The notes beneath the pieces were generated by a model. It worked only from the letters and a program-made list of their open reading frames with translations. It had not been told where the DNA came from and made no database searches. Of a DNA stretch of 13,943 nucleotides, positions 13,564-13,943 are shown in pieces. This stretch comes from Deltaproteobacteria bacterium (lineage in GTDB: Bacteria > Myxococcota_A > UBA9160 > UBA4427): assembly GCA_011051925.1 (NCBI GenBank), contig DRKE01000147.1:1-13943 (forward strand), read 5' to 3'. Positions within the stretch are counted from its first letter, which is position 1. Every line of letters starts with the position of its first letter. Both the position numbers and the translations under genes were made by a program.

Positions 13564-13718
13564 GGCGTGGGACCTCGCGTGGGACACGACGGAAAGCGTA
13601 GCGTGGCCCCGGTGTCCGGGGCGGGGAACGCTGGCTGGAGGGGAGGATCTCTGCGATCGTTGAGGATCGTTCGGAGGCCGCACCCGTCCTGAAAACCCCT
13701 CGACGCTGGATCCGCTCC

Positions 13719-13746
13719 GGGCGATCAACAATGGGGCGATCAACAA
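13719..13746 (+). repeat. 13 bp direct repeat in divergent promoter region (candidate operator)
   Basis: GGGCGATCAACAA occurs at 13719-13731 and 13734-13746, a perfect pair with a 15 bp period. It is A-rich compared with its surroundings and sits between two divergently transcribed oxidoreductase genes, 70 to 97 bp upstream of the alcohol dehydrogenase GTG. Confidence 0.7.
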
Positions 13747-13757
13747 CGGAAGGAACG

Positions 13758-13774
13758 GTCCCGAGGCCCGGGAC
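13758..13774. promoter_or_regulatory. Perfect 6 bp inverted repeat upstream of alcohol dehydrogenase gene
   Basis: GTCCCG (13758-13763), 5 nt spacer AGGCC, then CGGGAC (13769-13774). It could be a repressor half-site pair or a leader hairpin; it begins 11 bp after the 13 bp direct repeat and ends 41 bp before the start codon. Confidence 0.4.
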
Positions 13775-13815
13775 GAAGGCCCGACCGAACCCCAGGAATC
13801 CCAAGGAGAGTTGCC

Positions 13816-13943
13816 GTGAAAGCCGCCGTCATGCGAGCGAACAATGCCCCCCTCGAAATCGAAGAGGTCGAGATCGACGCACCCGGTCCGGGCGAGGTCC
13901 TGTTGAAGACCGCCGCTTCGGGAATCTGCCATAGCGATCTCCA
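13816..13943 (+). CDS. Zinc-dependent alcohol dehydrogenase (MDR family), N-terminal part, cut by window end
   Basis: Only the first 42 residues are present. Seen: VKAAVMRANNAPLEIEEVEI, then PGPGEVLLK, then SGICHSDL, in which Cys38 corresponds to the first catalytic zinc ligand of medium-chain Zn alcohol dehydrogenases. The N-terminal beta-barrel (GroES-like) fold start and the CHSD sequence place it among Zn-ADHs rather than zeta-crystallin-type quinone reductases. Start: GTG 13816 with AAGGAGAG at 13803-13810, 7 nt spacing from GGAG, a strong site. It is divergent from the trans-enoyl-reductase-like gene and preceded by a 13 bp direct repeat and a palindrome that may carry an operator. The substrate (primary alcohol, formaldehyde adduct or other) cannot be told from this fragment. 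Confidence 0.9.
   Translation, partial: MKAAVMRANNAPLEIEEVEIDAPGPGEVLLKTAASGICHSDL

Overview
This is a 13.9 kb chromosomal window with very high GC and strong G/C bias at third codon positions. Gram-negative identity is supported by a gene for apolipoprotein N-acyltransferase and by a periplasmic-type M48 peptidase. The mix of lipid-type enzymes and a giant secreted Rhs/Tc-like protein would fit a Deltaproteobacteria/Myxococcota-like lineage, but that placement is an inference from gene style and not a demonstrated assignment. There are no transposases, phage genes or CRISPR arrays.

Layout, left to right. (1) The 3' end of an M48 metallopeptidase gene (+, 1-308). (2) A MOSC-domain protein (+, 388-1263). 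(3) Convergent to it, a two-gene minus-strand block: a 152-residue four-helix membrane protein (1287-1745) lies downstream of a 2,467-residue SpvB/FG-GAP/Rhs protein (1847-9250). The Rhs protein dominates the window. It resembles the B and C components of an ABC (Tc) toxin joined in one chain behind a Sec signal peptide. It carries an unusual hydrophobic insert just before the Rhs core and a glycine-rich membrane-type tail. (4) After a 300 bp divergent region with short repeats, an lnt-like gene (+, 9551-11443). Its reading frame runs on through an antisense tRNA-Gln(CUG) gene (-, 11265-11338). (5) A crotonase (+, 11635-12432), convergent with a saccharopine-dehydrogenase/trans-enoyl-reductase-like oxidoreductase (-, 12487-13563). 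(6) A divergent regulatory region with a 13 bp direct repeat and a palindrome, then the start of a zinc-dependent alcohol dehydrogenase (+, 13816 to the window end).

How the genes may work together. The three enzymes on the right (crotonase, NAD(P)-binding enoyl-reductase-like protein, Zn-alcohol dehydrogenase) are the sort found together in acyl-CoA/lipid or alcohol catabolism, but they are not one operon. The most interesting unit is the Rhs protein with its small membrane-protein neighbour. Its tail looks membrane-inserting rather than nuclease-like, and the neighbour has the shape expected of a membrane immunity protein. That pairing is a hypothesis from layout and hydrophobicity only. 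A second point of interest is the lnt/tRNA-Gln overlap. There a purine-rich repeat in the lnt tail creates, on the tRNA strand, a C-rich, G-poor stretch that could serve as a Rho-entry region.
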